The notes beneath the pieces were generated by a model. The model made no database searches. It was not told the origin of the DNA and saw only the letters and a program-made list of their open reading frames with translations. A stretch of 15,894 nucleotides of DNA. Source: an uncultured Verrucomicrobiales bacterium (GTDB lineage Bacteria > Verrucomicrobiota > Verrucomicrobiia > Verrucomicrobiales > Akkermansiaceae). The stretch lies in contig CALFDI010000368.1 of assembly GCA_937952875.1 (NCBI GenBank), positions 1 to 15,894 on the forward strand. Direction: 5' to 3'. Shown in pieces: positions 7,205 through 14,012 of the stretch. Position numbers and translations under genes: made by a program. The first letter of the stretch is position 1. The number at the start of each line of letters is the position of its first letter.

Positions 7205-8032
7205 ATGCATCGCATCCTCCTAAGCTTCATTCTCTCTTTATCGGTCTGGAATGCCTGCGCACAGCCCCTGTTCATATCTGCTCCCAATATGGGAGCGACT
7301 CCTGCAAATCAGCTGAGAGTCTTCGCCAATTCTTGTGGCCCCTGTGCGCTCTATAACTCTTACATGTATGGAGGGGAAAAATGGCGTAAAATCATCTCAG
7401 ATATTCCGCGAGAAGAAAGCCGCGAAAAGATCCGCTACATCGTCCGAACATACGGCAGCAGACCATCAACTTACTACAAGAACAGTAAACGCTGGAACGG
7501 CAGAAGTGGAATCAACGCTAAAGACTTAACAGACGTCGCCAATGAAACATCTCGTGGACGCTGGTTACCAAAACTCTCGCACGACACATTTTTCCAAAAA
7601 ACACGCGAGAAAAACACCGATCTCCTCAAGCGTGTTCACAAAAACCTTAAGCACTCACTTAAGAAAAAATTTCCTCCGATCGTCACGCTCCAACGCTACG
7701 TAGCACGCAAAAGTCGAGCTGGACAGATGAACTGGATTCTCATTCAGAGCCACTTCGTATCTATCGTTAGCGTTCCGGAGAAAATCCCCACAGGAGACAC
7801 CCAATTCACCGTCCGATATGTCGATCCGTGGGGTGGGCGATTCCTTCAAGGAACACTCACTGCACCACCTAATGAATTTCCTCCTATTACTAGAGGAGGT
7901 GCACTCTTCGACCCAACGGTGGGACCTACAGCAACCCGAGCCCTCTTTCCCGAAACACGTGTCGGCCTCAGCAAGGTAAAGCGAGGCGAACAGTCAGTCC
8001 TCATCCTAGCTGGCCTGACAGGGGTGCTTTAA
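7205..8032 (+). CDS. Secreted papain/C39-fold protein, putative cysteine peptidase
   Basis: A 275-residue protein with a signal peptide (residues 1-19; probable cleavage after A-C-A). Three separated motifs match a C39-like papain fold: Cys44 in N-S-C-G-P-C-A-L preceding a helix, His183 in Q-S-H-F-V-S-I-V, and Asp207 in Y-V-D-P-W-G-G. The spacing and order (Cys, then His, then Asp-Pro) are those of C39 and related peptidases. The middle (about 70-165) is long, basic and Lys/Arg-rich. I do not recognise the specific family, and Cys47 close to Cys44 could form a disulfide instead. Its start is 6 bp after the S8 protease stop, with no Shine-Dalgarno, suggesting translational coupling and a shared role in the envelope. 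It could be a peptidase, a transpeptidase or an inactive homolog. Confidence 0.8.
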   Translation: MHRILLSFILSLSVWNACAQPLFISAPNMGATPANQLRVFANSCGPCALYNSYMYGGEKWRKIISDIPREESREKIRYIVRTYGSRPSTYYKNSKRWNGRSGINAKDLTDVANETSRGRWLPKLSHDTFFQKTREKNTDLLKRVHKNLKHSLKKKFPPIVTLQRYVARKSRAGQMNWILIQSHFVSIVSVPEKIPTGDTQFTVRYVDPWGGRFLQGTLTAPPNEFPPITRGGALFDPTVGPTATRALFPETRVGLSKVKRGEQSVLILAGLTGVL

Positions 8033-8086
8033 TATCAACCAGAAAAGCCATTCAGCAGCTAATTTAGAACGCTATCTTAACGCAAA

Positions 8087-8119
8087 ACGCCTTTTCCCAT
8101 CAAGAATGAGAAAAGGCGT
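8087..8119 (-). terminator. Rho-independent terminator of the thioredoxin gene
   Basis: A 10-bp stem, ACGCCTTTTC with GAAAAGGCGT, is extended by CAT/ATG after one mismatch and has a 5-base loop. On the minus strand it is followed by a short T-run (GGCGTTTTGCG). It lies between the convergent papain-like and thioredoxin genes and may slow transcription from both sides. Confidence 0.7.
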
Positions 8120-8143
8120 CTATCTAGGTAGAATTCTTTGAAA

Positions 8144-8464
8144 CTATGAAAGCGCTGCGAGCTTTTCCTTGAGCTGCTCGACTGTGACATTTGCACCTAC
8201 GATCTGATCTTTCACTTCTCCATCCTTGAAAAAGAGGAGATTTGGAATGGAGCGAACTCCGAACTGAGATGCAAGAGCCTGATTCGTGTCGACTTCACAC
8301 TTCCCGACAACTGCAGAATCACCCAACTCATCTGCGACTTTATCGATGATCGGTCCAATCGCCTTGCACGGTCCACACCACTCAGCCCAGAAGTCCACTA
8401 GGACGGGCTTATCTGATTTGAGGACCGCTGTTTCAAAATTCTGTTCATTAAATTCTTGAGCCAT
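8144..8464 (-). CDS. trxA: Thioredoxin
   Basis: A 106-residue cytoplasmic protein of normal thioredoxin length. It has the D-F-W-A-E-W-C-G-P-C active site (Cys30, Cys33) and the cis-proline in R-S-I-P-N (Pro74). It is the general disulfide reductase, recycled by thioredoxin reductase, that feeds peroxidases, reductases and, in many bacteria, thiol relay proteins. A third Cys (Cys56, in V-G-K-C-E-V-D-T-N) takes a place usually held by a non-thiol residue and could allow regulation by oxidation. The gene is monocistronic, with its own TTGACG-N16-CATACT promoter upstream and a hairpin terminator downstream. It stops with TAG, unlike its neighbours. Confidence 0.97.
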   Translation of the reverse strand: MAQEFNEQNFETAVLKSDKPVLVDFWAEWCGPCKAIGPIIDKVADELGDSAVVGKCEVDTNQALASQFGVRSIPNLLFFKDGEVKDQIVGANVTVEQLKEKLAALS

Positions 8465-8470
8465 GTGATG

Positions 8471-8498
8471 AGTATGCGCGTCATTTCAGACACGTCAA
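8471..8498 (-). promoter_or_regulatory. Sigma-70-type promoter of the thioredoxin gene, probably leaderless
   Basis: TTGACG and CATACT are separated by 16 bases, with only 6 bases between the -10 hexamer and the ATG. Transcription would start at or within a base or two of the start codon, giving a leaderless mRNA. The -35 box overlaps the base of the hairpin at 8497-8526. Confidence 0.55.
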
Positions 8499-8526
8499 GA
8501 GCCACACCCTAAAGGATGTGGCTCTT
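8497..8526 (-). terminator. Hairpin between the small membrane ORF and the thioredoxin promoter
   Basis: AAGAGCCACA and TGTGGCTCTT form a perfect 10-bp GC-containing stem, with CC/GG inside after one mismatch and a TAAA loop. The T-run is four on the plus strand and only two on the minus strand, so termination of the upstream minus-strand genes is likely but not textbook. It abuts the thioredoxin -35 box. Confidence 0.55.
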
Positions 8527-8599
8527 TTATAAAATTCTGAAGAACTAACCGTATAGGTAGCTCCTATGGAATAAATCTCTAGGCGAAAATGAATTCTAC

Positions 8600-8671
8600 T
8601 TAGGCACCTGTATTAAGTGTTAAGTAGATAACGGCCGCTGCGAGGAGGATAGAAATAATAGTTCCGATCAT
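8600..8671 (-). CDS. Possible 23-residue single-pass membrane peptide
   Basis: A short frame, ATG to TAA, encodes M-I-G-T-I-I-S-I-L-L-A-A-A-V-I-Y-L, then T-L-N-T-G-A: one hydrophobic helix with no charge. It starts 23 bp after the stop of the Pro/Ala-rich anchored protein on the same strand and ends before a hairpin, so it would be the last gene of that transcript. No Shine-Dalgarno is present, as elsewhere in the window. Such small hydrophobic proteins often bind larger membrane proteins; here the Pro/Ala-rich neighbour would be the obvious partner (inference). It is short enough to be chance. Confidence 0.35.
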   Translation of the reverse strand: MIGTIISILLAAAVIYLTLNTGA

Positions 8672-8694
8672 GATAGTAGATGAAAAAAGGGGGA

Positions 8695-9309
8695 TTAGAA
8701 CGGGCTGTATGAATCAAACAATTTACTGTGAATCATAGCTTGGACGATAACGAGGCCAATAGCTGCAACCGCAGCAATGGCTGCGACAATACCAGCTGCA
8801 CCGCTCTCCTCTTCTTCATAATCTTCATCATCTTCATCGAAAGCAGCAGTTGCCATAGTAGAGGCAGGAGCTGCGGTCGGGCTCATAGGAACAGTCGCCT
8901 TAGGTAAGGAGATCGTAGCTGGGCCTGTCGAAGGCTGAGCCAGTGCAGGACCTGTAGGAGCAGCTGGCGTGTTAAGCTTAATTGTAGGAGCTGGTGCTGG
9001 AACAGCAGGCTGTGGAGCACTCGGCGCAGGCGCGGGTGCAGACGGAGGAACAGCGACAGGGGCGCTAGAGACCTTCGCTTTTGGCGAACCTGGCGCTACT
9101 GGCGCAGCTGTGACAGGAGCTGACGGCGGTTGTGGTGAGCCACCAAGAGTTGGAGGGGGTGTCGGAGGACCTGAAGGTGGCTTTGGCGCACCAGCTGGGG
9201 CACCTGGAGCCTTAAGGGTGACGCGGACAGTCTCTTTTTTCAAAGGAACTGCCGTCGTTCTCTTCATTGGCTGTGGGACATTAGACGGAGTGTTTTCAGA
9301 ATCGCTCAT
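8695..9309 (-). CDS. Pro/Ala-rich low-complexity protein with a C-terminal membrane helix
   Basis: 204 residues from the ATG at 9307-9309 (the frame extends to 9348, but the extra 13 residues precede a natural S-D-S-E-N start). The N terminus holds K-K-E-T-V-R-V-T-L, followed by some 120 residues rich in Pro, Ala, Ser and Gly with spaced short strands such as T-I-K-L-N and T-I-S-L-P. Next come an acidic patch (D-E-D-D-E-D-Y-E-E-E-E), a 20-residue Ala/Ile/Val helix and a short hydrophilic tail. This looks like a tail-anchored, cytoplasm-facing disordered protein; similar short K-E-T-V-R and T-I-K-L motifs occur, to my memory, in verrucomicrobial proteins of unknown role. The frame on the opposite strand is a GC-skew shadow. 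It lies upstream of a possible 23-residue membrane peptide and divergent from homoserine dehydrogenase. Function unknown. Confidence 0.75.
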   Translation of the reverse strand: MSDSENTPSNVPQPMKRTTAVPLKKETVRVTLKAPGAPAGAPKPPSGPPTPPPTLGGSPQPPSAPVTAAPVAPGSPKAKVSSAPVAVPPSAPAPAPSAPQPAVPAPAPTIKLNTPAAPTGPALAQPSTGPATISLPKATVPMSPTAAPASTMATAAFDEDDEDYEEEESGAAGIVAAIAAVAAIGLVIVQAMIHSKLFDSYSPF

Positions 9310-9449
9310 TAGGAGTGTAAACGCAGGGTTTAAAGATTTCCCTAGCACTCTAAGAAAGTCACCCTGAACCTGTCAATGTCTCATCTTATCTACTCTGTCA
9401 CGCATATCGAGGATTGCCGTCTCAATCTGATTCATTCAGTCTTCACAAA

Positions 9450-10760
9450 ATGACTTCATCTTCCATCGGAATTGGCCTTGCAGGCCTCGGCACAGTAGGC
9501 TCAGGCGTCGCTCAGACCTTATCAGAAAATGCTGAATTAATTGCTCAACGCACCGGCGGCATCAGTCTTCATATCGCTCGTGCACTTGTAAAAAATAGCG
9601 GTAGAGCACGCGAAATCGACATCAATAACGATCTTATCATCACTGATCCAGACGAATTCGTGAACGATCCTGATGTAAGTATCGTGGTCGAACTCATTGG
9701 AGGCACCAGCGCGGCTTTTGACCTTGTCGCAGCGTCATTGCGTGCTGGAAAGCCAGTCGTCACAGGAAACAAAGCCCTCTTAGCAGAAAGAGGAGAAGAG
9801 TTATTTCAACTCTCCCGCACCCACAAAGCCCCGATTTACTTCGAAGCCGCAGTCGCTGGAGGTATCCCCATAATTAAGGCAGTCCAAGAATCTCTCGTCG
9901 GAAATCATATCCAATCGATGACCGGTATCATTAACGGCACCTCAAATTACATTCTAGAGCGCATGACTGAGGGTGGGCTTCAGTATCCTGAAGCTTTGGC
10001 CGAAGCGAAAGAACTTGGCTATGCAGAAGCTGATGAAACACTAGATGTCAACGGCTGGGACGCAGCACATAAGGCCATATTACTCGCCACGCTCGCCTAC
10101 GGCTTTTCTATCGATCCCGCACAAATCTATGTCCGCGGGATAGAAATGGTGCGCCCTATTGACATTAACTTTGCAAAAGAGCTCGGCTACGTGATCAAGC
10201 TCTTATGCATCGTGAGACAGCACGAGAACGGAGCAGTCGAAATCCGAACTCAGCCATCTTTCATCCCTCAAAACCACATCTTGGCCAGTGTAAACGGCGT
10301 CTTTAATGCTGTGGCTCTTAAAGGCGACAAACTCGGCGACTCTCTCTTTTATGGACGCGGGGCTGGACAGAATCCCACTGCATCATCTGCTGTGGCTGAT
10401 ATAATCGAAGCTGCCAGAGGGTTAAGAAATGCTGACACAAGCCGGGGATTTCTTCCCTATAAAGACAGCGGCACACTCATCCCGATAGATGACACGCAGA
10501 CAGCCTATTATGTCCGCTTTGATGTGACAGATGAGCCTGGAGTCGTCGCCAAAATCGCAACCGTTTTGGCAGATAAAGGCATCGGTATTTCCGGCACACA
10601 CTCCCCCGCTAATCCAAATGACCCTGATGCAGACTTTGTTGATATGGTATTTCGCCTACACACCTGCTCCTTTGGCCTGCTGAGAGATACGCTTTTGAAA
10701 ATAGAAGAACTGAGCTGCGTCAATAGCCGTCCAGTCGTCTTCCGTATCGAAACACTTTAA
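9450..10760 (+). CDS. hom: Homoserine dehydrogenase with C-terminal ACT domain
   Basis: 436 residues from the ATG at 9450. The Rossmann motif G-L-A-G-L-G-T-V-G-S-G lies near residues 8-18, V-T-G-N-K-A-L-L near 105-112, the substrate/catalytic region N-G-T-S-N-Y-I-L and D-V-N-G-W-D-A-A-H-K near 165-215, and an ACT domain (Y-Y-V-R-F-D-V-T-D-E-P-G-V) from about 350 to the end. It reduces aspartate semialdehyde to homoserine, the precursor of threonine and methionine; the ACT domain usually confers threonine feedback inhibition. Length and domain order are normal for monofunctional bacterial enzymes. An in-frame TTG 36 bases upstream is possible but would add residues absent from the family. The gene is not clustered with thrB, thrC or the aspartokinase; the only pathway neighbour in the window is the cystathionine synthase-like gene. 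Confidence 0.96.
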   Translation: MTSSSIGIGLAGLGTVGSGVAQTLSENAELIAQRTGGISLHIARALVKNSGRAREIDINNDLIITDPDEFVNDPDVSIVVELIGGTSAAFDLVAASLRAGKPVVTGNKALLAERGEELFQLSRTHKAPIYFEAAVAGGIPIIKAVQESLVGNHIQSMTGIINGTSNYILERMTEGGLQYPEALAEAKELGYAEADETLDVNGWDAAHKAILLATLAYGFSIDPAQIYVRGIEMVRPIDINFAKELGYVIKLLCIVRQHENGAVEIRTQPSFIPQNHILASVNGVFNAVALKGDKLGDSLFYGRGAGQNPTASSAVADIIEAARGLRNADTSRGFLPYKDSGTLIPIDDTQTAYYVRFDVTDEPGVVAKIATVLADKGIGISGTHSPANPNDPDADFVDMVFRLHTCSFGLLRDTLLKIEELSCVNSRPVVFRIETL

Positions 10761-10785
10761 AGGCTTTCTTTCTCTCTACTCAAAA

Positions 10786-10819
10786 AATCCCGACCTCTCA
10801 CTGAGAAGAGATCGGGATT
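10786..10819 (-). terminator. Rho-independent terminator shared by two convergent genes
   Basis: AATCCCGA with TCGGGATT forms an 8-bp stem, extended by CTCT/AGAG after one mismatch, with an 8-base loop. On the minus strand it is followed by six T, a good terminator for the metzincin-like gene. On the plus strand it lies 26 bp after homoserine dehydrogenase, with a poorer T-run, so it probably serves both. Confidence 0.8.
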
Positions 10820-10844
10820 AAGAATAATCTTTTACTAGAATGTA

Positions 10845-11573
10845 TTAGCGGATGCGTGAACGTGAAACACGTGCACGATTAATACGTAAAGCATTCTCTC
10901 GATTGCCAAGGCGACCTGTTGTCGCTCCACGATACCTAACATTCGGGTTAGAATAGCGGTTCGCAACATCACGATACCCTCTACCGGCTGATCCCACGAG
11001 TGTAGCCATATTCCGAGGAAGTTGATTACGGCTTGATCGAGCCATGTTATTCGCATGCGAGTGTAGGGCACTTAAGTTATGCCCTAGCTCATGAGGGAAT
11101 GTAGGCTGACGTTCCCGGTTCCCTCTAATGCAGCTATAGCCAGTATCTGGAGTTGCTTCACCATTATTTCCCGAAGCATTACGCCTAATGATCAGCATCA
11201 TAAAGTCTGCACGTGTGCGATTTTCATGCTGAATCTGAGTTTCATTACGCCCATTACGGCCAATATTTCCACGGCGTCTACGCCAGTCACCTAGTGCAGA
11301 GCCAACATTCTTTCCTGATTCATTATATCTACCATAGACTTCTAATGCACCACGATCTATACGTGTATTTGTGCGGGAACCATCGAGCGCCGAATTTGTA
11401 TTTCCTAGTCCAGCATTAATTGCACTACGAACATTTCTCTGACTACCGGCTTGATTCGCGGCAGTGCGGGTAAAACCTGCACCGTAACGCACTCGTGTCT
11501 GAGCTGCCGCATCCTGGGCAAATTGCGCAAACAAGAGGGTCGTGACTGCCACTAATTGTAACTTTATTTTCAT
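10845..11573 (-). CDS. Secreted metzincin-like zinc protease, catalytic domain only
   Basis: A 242-residue protein with a signal peptide (1-24, cleavage after D-A-A-A). The zinc motif H-E-L-G-H-N-L-S-A-L-H (His161, Glu162, His165, His171) is the metzincin consensus with Ser in place of the usual Gly. It is preceded by Y-S-C-I-R-G-N and followed by Y-S-N-P-N-V-R-Y-R-G-A-T-T-G and N-A-L-R-I-N, which match the C-terminal end of secreted M12-like bacterial proteases (F-S-N-P-x-V-x-Y-x-G). The Met-turn is not obvious: N-M-A-T-L-V sits where M-S-Y/M-A-Y is expected. The chain is strikingly rich in Arg, Asn and Gly. No propeptide is present; the gene upstream on the same strand encodes a propeptide-like protein. 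It has its own TATAAT promoter and a terminator. The fold is well supported; activity is uncertain. Confidence 0.82.
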   Translation of the reverse strand: MKIKLQLVAVTTLLFAQFAQDAAAQTRVRYGAGFTRTAANQAGSQRNVRSAINAGLGNTNSALDGSRTNTRIDRGALEVYGRYNESGKNVGSALGDWRRRRGNIGRNGRNETQIQHENRTRADFMMLIIRRNASGNNGEATPDTGYSCIRGNRERQPTFPHELGHNLSALHSHANNMARSSRNQLPRNMATLVGSAGRGYRDVANRYSNPNVRYRGATTGRLGNRENALRINRARVSRSRIR

Positions 11574-11578
11574 TATAT

Positions 11579-11607
11579 ATTATAGGGTTTAATTTTCGAG
11601 TTTTAAA
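11579..11607 (-). promoter_or_regulatory. Promoter of the metzincin-like gene, probably leaderless
   Basis: TTTAAA and a perfect TATAAT are 17 bases apart, with only 5 bases between the -10 box and the ATG. The catalytic protein can therefore be expressed without the upstream propeptide-like gene, from a leaderless mRNA. Confidence 0.55.
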
Positions 11608-11667
11608 GAGCCTCGCACTCTTGGTTATCCACCTGAGATTTAATAAAAGCTCAGACGAAAAAGTATT

Positions 11668-12495
11668 TTATTCTGTGATCAAAGATCCCACCCCCTGACC
11701 GTGACCAAAGCGACACGGATCTGAAGGCTGAGCATCCAGAAGAGCATTGTCGAATTCTGTCACAATGAGTTCTCCCCCACTACGTGTCGATATACTGAGA
11801 ACCCGGTCCAAAGTATTCACCTGAATACTATATGATTCACCTGACAGCCCGATAGAGACCTTTGTATCATCTCGCCCACTAATTTTACCGTAAATGAAAC
11901 CATTATTCAGCTCATCGGGATACGCTTCATCCAATATTTTGGATGAAGATAAAATATCAATGTCAAAGAGTTCTCCATCTACTCCAGGTATTTTCAAGGT
12001 CTTGAGCTCACCATTGAGTATCCTCTCCCTCTGTTTCTCTAATTCCTCATTATGATAGACAAGCTGCCGCTTTTTCACAGTCTGATTCTCTTCTCTGAGA
12101 GCATCTAACATATCTAGATTACTCGCTAACTGCTCCATCACTTGCTCAGACATTCCATCTTCTGCAGTCCAGCCGAAGCCATCAGATTCTTGCACAATCT
12201 CAAATGGTCTAGCTTCCAGATCCCAATGAAGCGTCCCGATTTCATCAAAACGTGGATTTGCTCCAGGAGCATCAATATCACTCACGGGATACATGAGAGA
12301 GCCATCAGCAGTGGTAATAGGCTGAGGGAGAGTCGCCGCTTTTAATGATTCATTGAAACGAGAGCTCGCTTTGCCCTCATCTCCTAACAGCTTGATACTC
12401 TCCGGCAAATGGTCCTCACGAGCCTCGATAGCTGAAAAAAACACGATCGATACAACTGTCGAAACTCCAGCTATTAACAAATTTGTAGTATTCAT
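11668..12495 (-). CDS. Secreted protein resembling the propeptide of an M12-like metalloprotease
   Basis: 275 residues with a signal peptide (1-25, ending S-A-I-E-A). Residues about 115-160 are a charged helix or coiled coil (E-E-L-E-K-Q-R-E-R). Residues about 160-255 are beta-rich: L-F-D-I-D-I, I-Y-G-K-I-S-G-R-D-D-T-K-V-S-I-G-L, S-Y-S-I-Q-V. That matches the pattern F-G-x-V-x-G-D-x-x-S-x-V-x-L seen in propeptides of bacterial reprolysin-like proteases. The only Cys, Cys261 in D-P-C-R-F-G-H-G, sits at the C-terminal end, where a cysteine switch would be. In known relatives this region is fused to the catalytic domain; here it is a separate gene 94 bp upstream of one. It starts 13 bp after the stop of the 413-residue helical protein, so those two are co-transcribed. 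Propeptide identity is inferred from pattern, not alignment. Confidence 0.7.
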   Translation of the reverse strand: MNTTNLLIAGVSTVVSIVFFSAIEAREDHLPESIKLLGDEGKASSRFNESLKAATLPQPITTADGSLMYPVSDIDAPGANPRFDEIGTLHWDLEARPFEIVQESDGFGWTAEDGMSEQVMEQLASNLDMLDALREENQTVKKRQLVYHNEELEKQRERILNGELKTLKIPGVDGELFDIDILSSSKILDEAYPDELNNGFIYGKISGRDDTKVSIGLSGESYSIQVNTLDRVLSISTRSGGELIVTEFDNALLDAQPSDPCRFGHGQGVGSLITE

Positions 12496-12508
12496 TTTTT
12501 AGTAGATG

Positions 12509-13750
12509 TTAGTGTTTACAGTCAGGCGTATCACACTGGTGACTAGAACTCTCCGCACCTCCACCCCTATACTCAACGAGATAGTCATTAGCCTGTTGTC
12601 GGAACTTATCTCTCAGGTCTTCTGAATAGAAGGCATCCGCAGATTCTAAGACAATATATGGATCAACAGAGAGCACACCCTGCATAAACGCACTCAGAGT
12701 CGCATCGTAGAACTTTCGCGCCTCAGGCCTTATATCCCCATTTTCATCACGGACGGCTTCATTCATTGCAGATGAATAGTAATTCGTCAGAAAATCATCT
12801 GAAGAAAGAAGCTCAGCTGCACTACTTGTGTTATTAAGCACCATCTCTTGCATCACTTGAGCAAAGGCGACTTGACGCATCTCATTGTCTGACATTTTCA
12901 CTTCAGAGATCCATTTCAAAGCTCTCTGAGGATCTTCAGGTGAGTATCCCAGAGCCAATGCTGGAAGCTTTTCAGCCAAACGAGGATTATTTTCTATCTC
13001 AGCCTCTACCAGCTCTATCACCTCTTCATGCTGACCATTATCTACGTGCGCATGATAAGCCATTTTTTCAATGAGCGTAGCTTGTAGCTTTTGCTGATCT
13101 GGATCATCTAAAGAACCAACCCAATCGATAAATTCTGATGAATGATCTGCACGTTCATTAAAATGTAGAGATGCCAGAATCGCCATCTGACGATTATTCA
13201 CAAAATCCTCTTTCTTTGCCCAACGATTATACATCTCAAGAACAGTTTCTCGAGATGTCTCGGACCAGTCATACAGAATCTTCCGTTCTACATCAGGCAC
13301 TTTATCTTCCGTCTGCAGATAACTAGTCAGATCCAAAGCTCTTTCCTGAGCATCAAGTTGAGCGAGTCCGCCTGTTAGAGCAAAAAGCCACTGCTGAGCC
13401 CCTTCTGGATCATCTTTAAAAAATGTCCCCAACTCCGTGCTCAGCACTCCTATATAGTCTACTGGCATATCAGCTACGTGAGCTACGAATGCATCAAACT
13501 TCTCTCCCTCCAGCGACTGAAAGGCTTCTTGAGAACGCCTAGCAAATGCAAGCTGTCTTTCAGACTGCTGAACGTAAGGGAGAGCATTTCTAATGCTATG
13601 GTTTCTCGCCTGAGTGGTGAAATTTCGAGATTTTAAACCTCTCGCATCATTTGCCTGAAGTAATGCCTCATTTGTTCGAGTGGGTGATTTAATTTGAAAA
13701 AAAGCACCTACTACTACAATAGGGACTACAACACAAAGTATTCTAATCAT
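12509..13750 (-). CDS. Membrane-anchored, all-helical protein of unknown function
   Basis: A 413-residue protein. Residues 3-18 form a hydrophobic signal anchor, and the rest should be periplasmic. From about 60 on it is almost purely helical and acidic, with recurring D-P-x-x-A-x-x-W/L units (D-P-E-G-A-Q-Q-W, D-P-Q-R-A-L-K-W) typical of solenoid-like repeats in verrucomicrobial proteins. The C terminus has two nearby cysteines (H-Q-C-D-T-P-D-C-K-H), which could form a disulfide or bind metal. It is the first gene of a minus-strand block: 13 bp separate it from the propeptide-like gene, and the metzincin-like gene follows. A scaffold or inhibitor role toward that protease is possible but unsupported. 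No domain is recognised with certainty. Confidence 0.75.
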   Translation of the reverse strand: MIRILCVVVPIVVVGAFFQIKSPTRTNEALLQANDARGLKSRNFTTQARNHSIRNALPYVQQSERQLAFARRSQEAFQSLEGEKFDAFVAHVADMPVDYIGVLSTELGTFFKDDPEGAQQWLFALTGGLAQLDAQERALDLTSYLQTEDKVPDVERKILYDWSETSRETVLEMYNRWAKKEDFVNNRQMAILASLHFNERADHSSEFIDWVGSLDDPDQQKLQATLIEKMAYHAHVDNGQHEEVIELVEAEIENNPRLAEKLPALALGYSPEDPQRALKWISEVKMSDNEMRQVAFAQVMQEMVLNNTSSAAELLSSDDFLTNYYSSAMNEAVRDENGDIRPEARKFYDATLSAFMQGVLSVDPYIVLESADAFYSEDLRDKFRQQANDYLVEYRGGGAESSSHQCDTPDCKH

Positions 13751-14012
13751 CAGGGGGTTATGGGTGGGTTTTTATTGCACCGTAATCCAGACAACTCCAA
13801 AATACCTATGCAATGGTAGTGTTAGTCGCAAAAACGTAATAGTCAGTCAAGGAGTAAAAAGATCACCGACCTCAAACACTCTCGTAAGTAAAAAATCTCA
13901 CTCCACTCATAAACAATACACTGGCAATCACTTACATTAACATCAAATAAAAGCCAAAGAGAACCTCAGCCACCCAGCAAGAAAAACTCTCTCCTAGTCG
14001 TATCAAAATACT

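Noticed and set aside
8969..9367. Gly/Ala-rich plus-strand frame of 132 codons
   Set aside because: It is the complement of the Pro/Ala-rich coding sequence; its composition follows from the opposite strand.
9414..9449. TTG start adding 12 residues to homoserine dehydrogenase
   Set aside because: The ATG at 9450 gives the normal N terminus just before the Rossmann motif, and the extra residues are not family-like.
13751..14012. Possible RNA gene or small gene in the divergent intergenic region
   Set aside because: No convincing stem-loop with a T-run, no tRNA-like arms, and only short frames were seen; it probably holds the two promoters.
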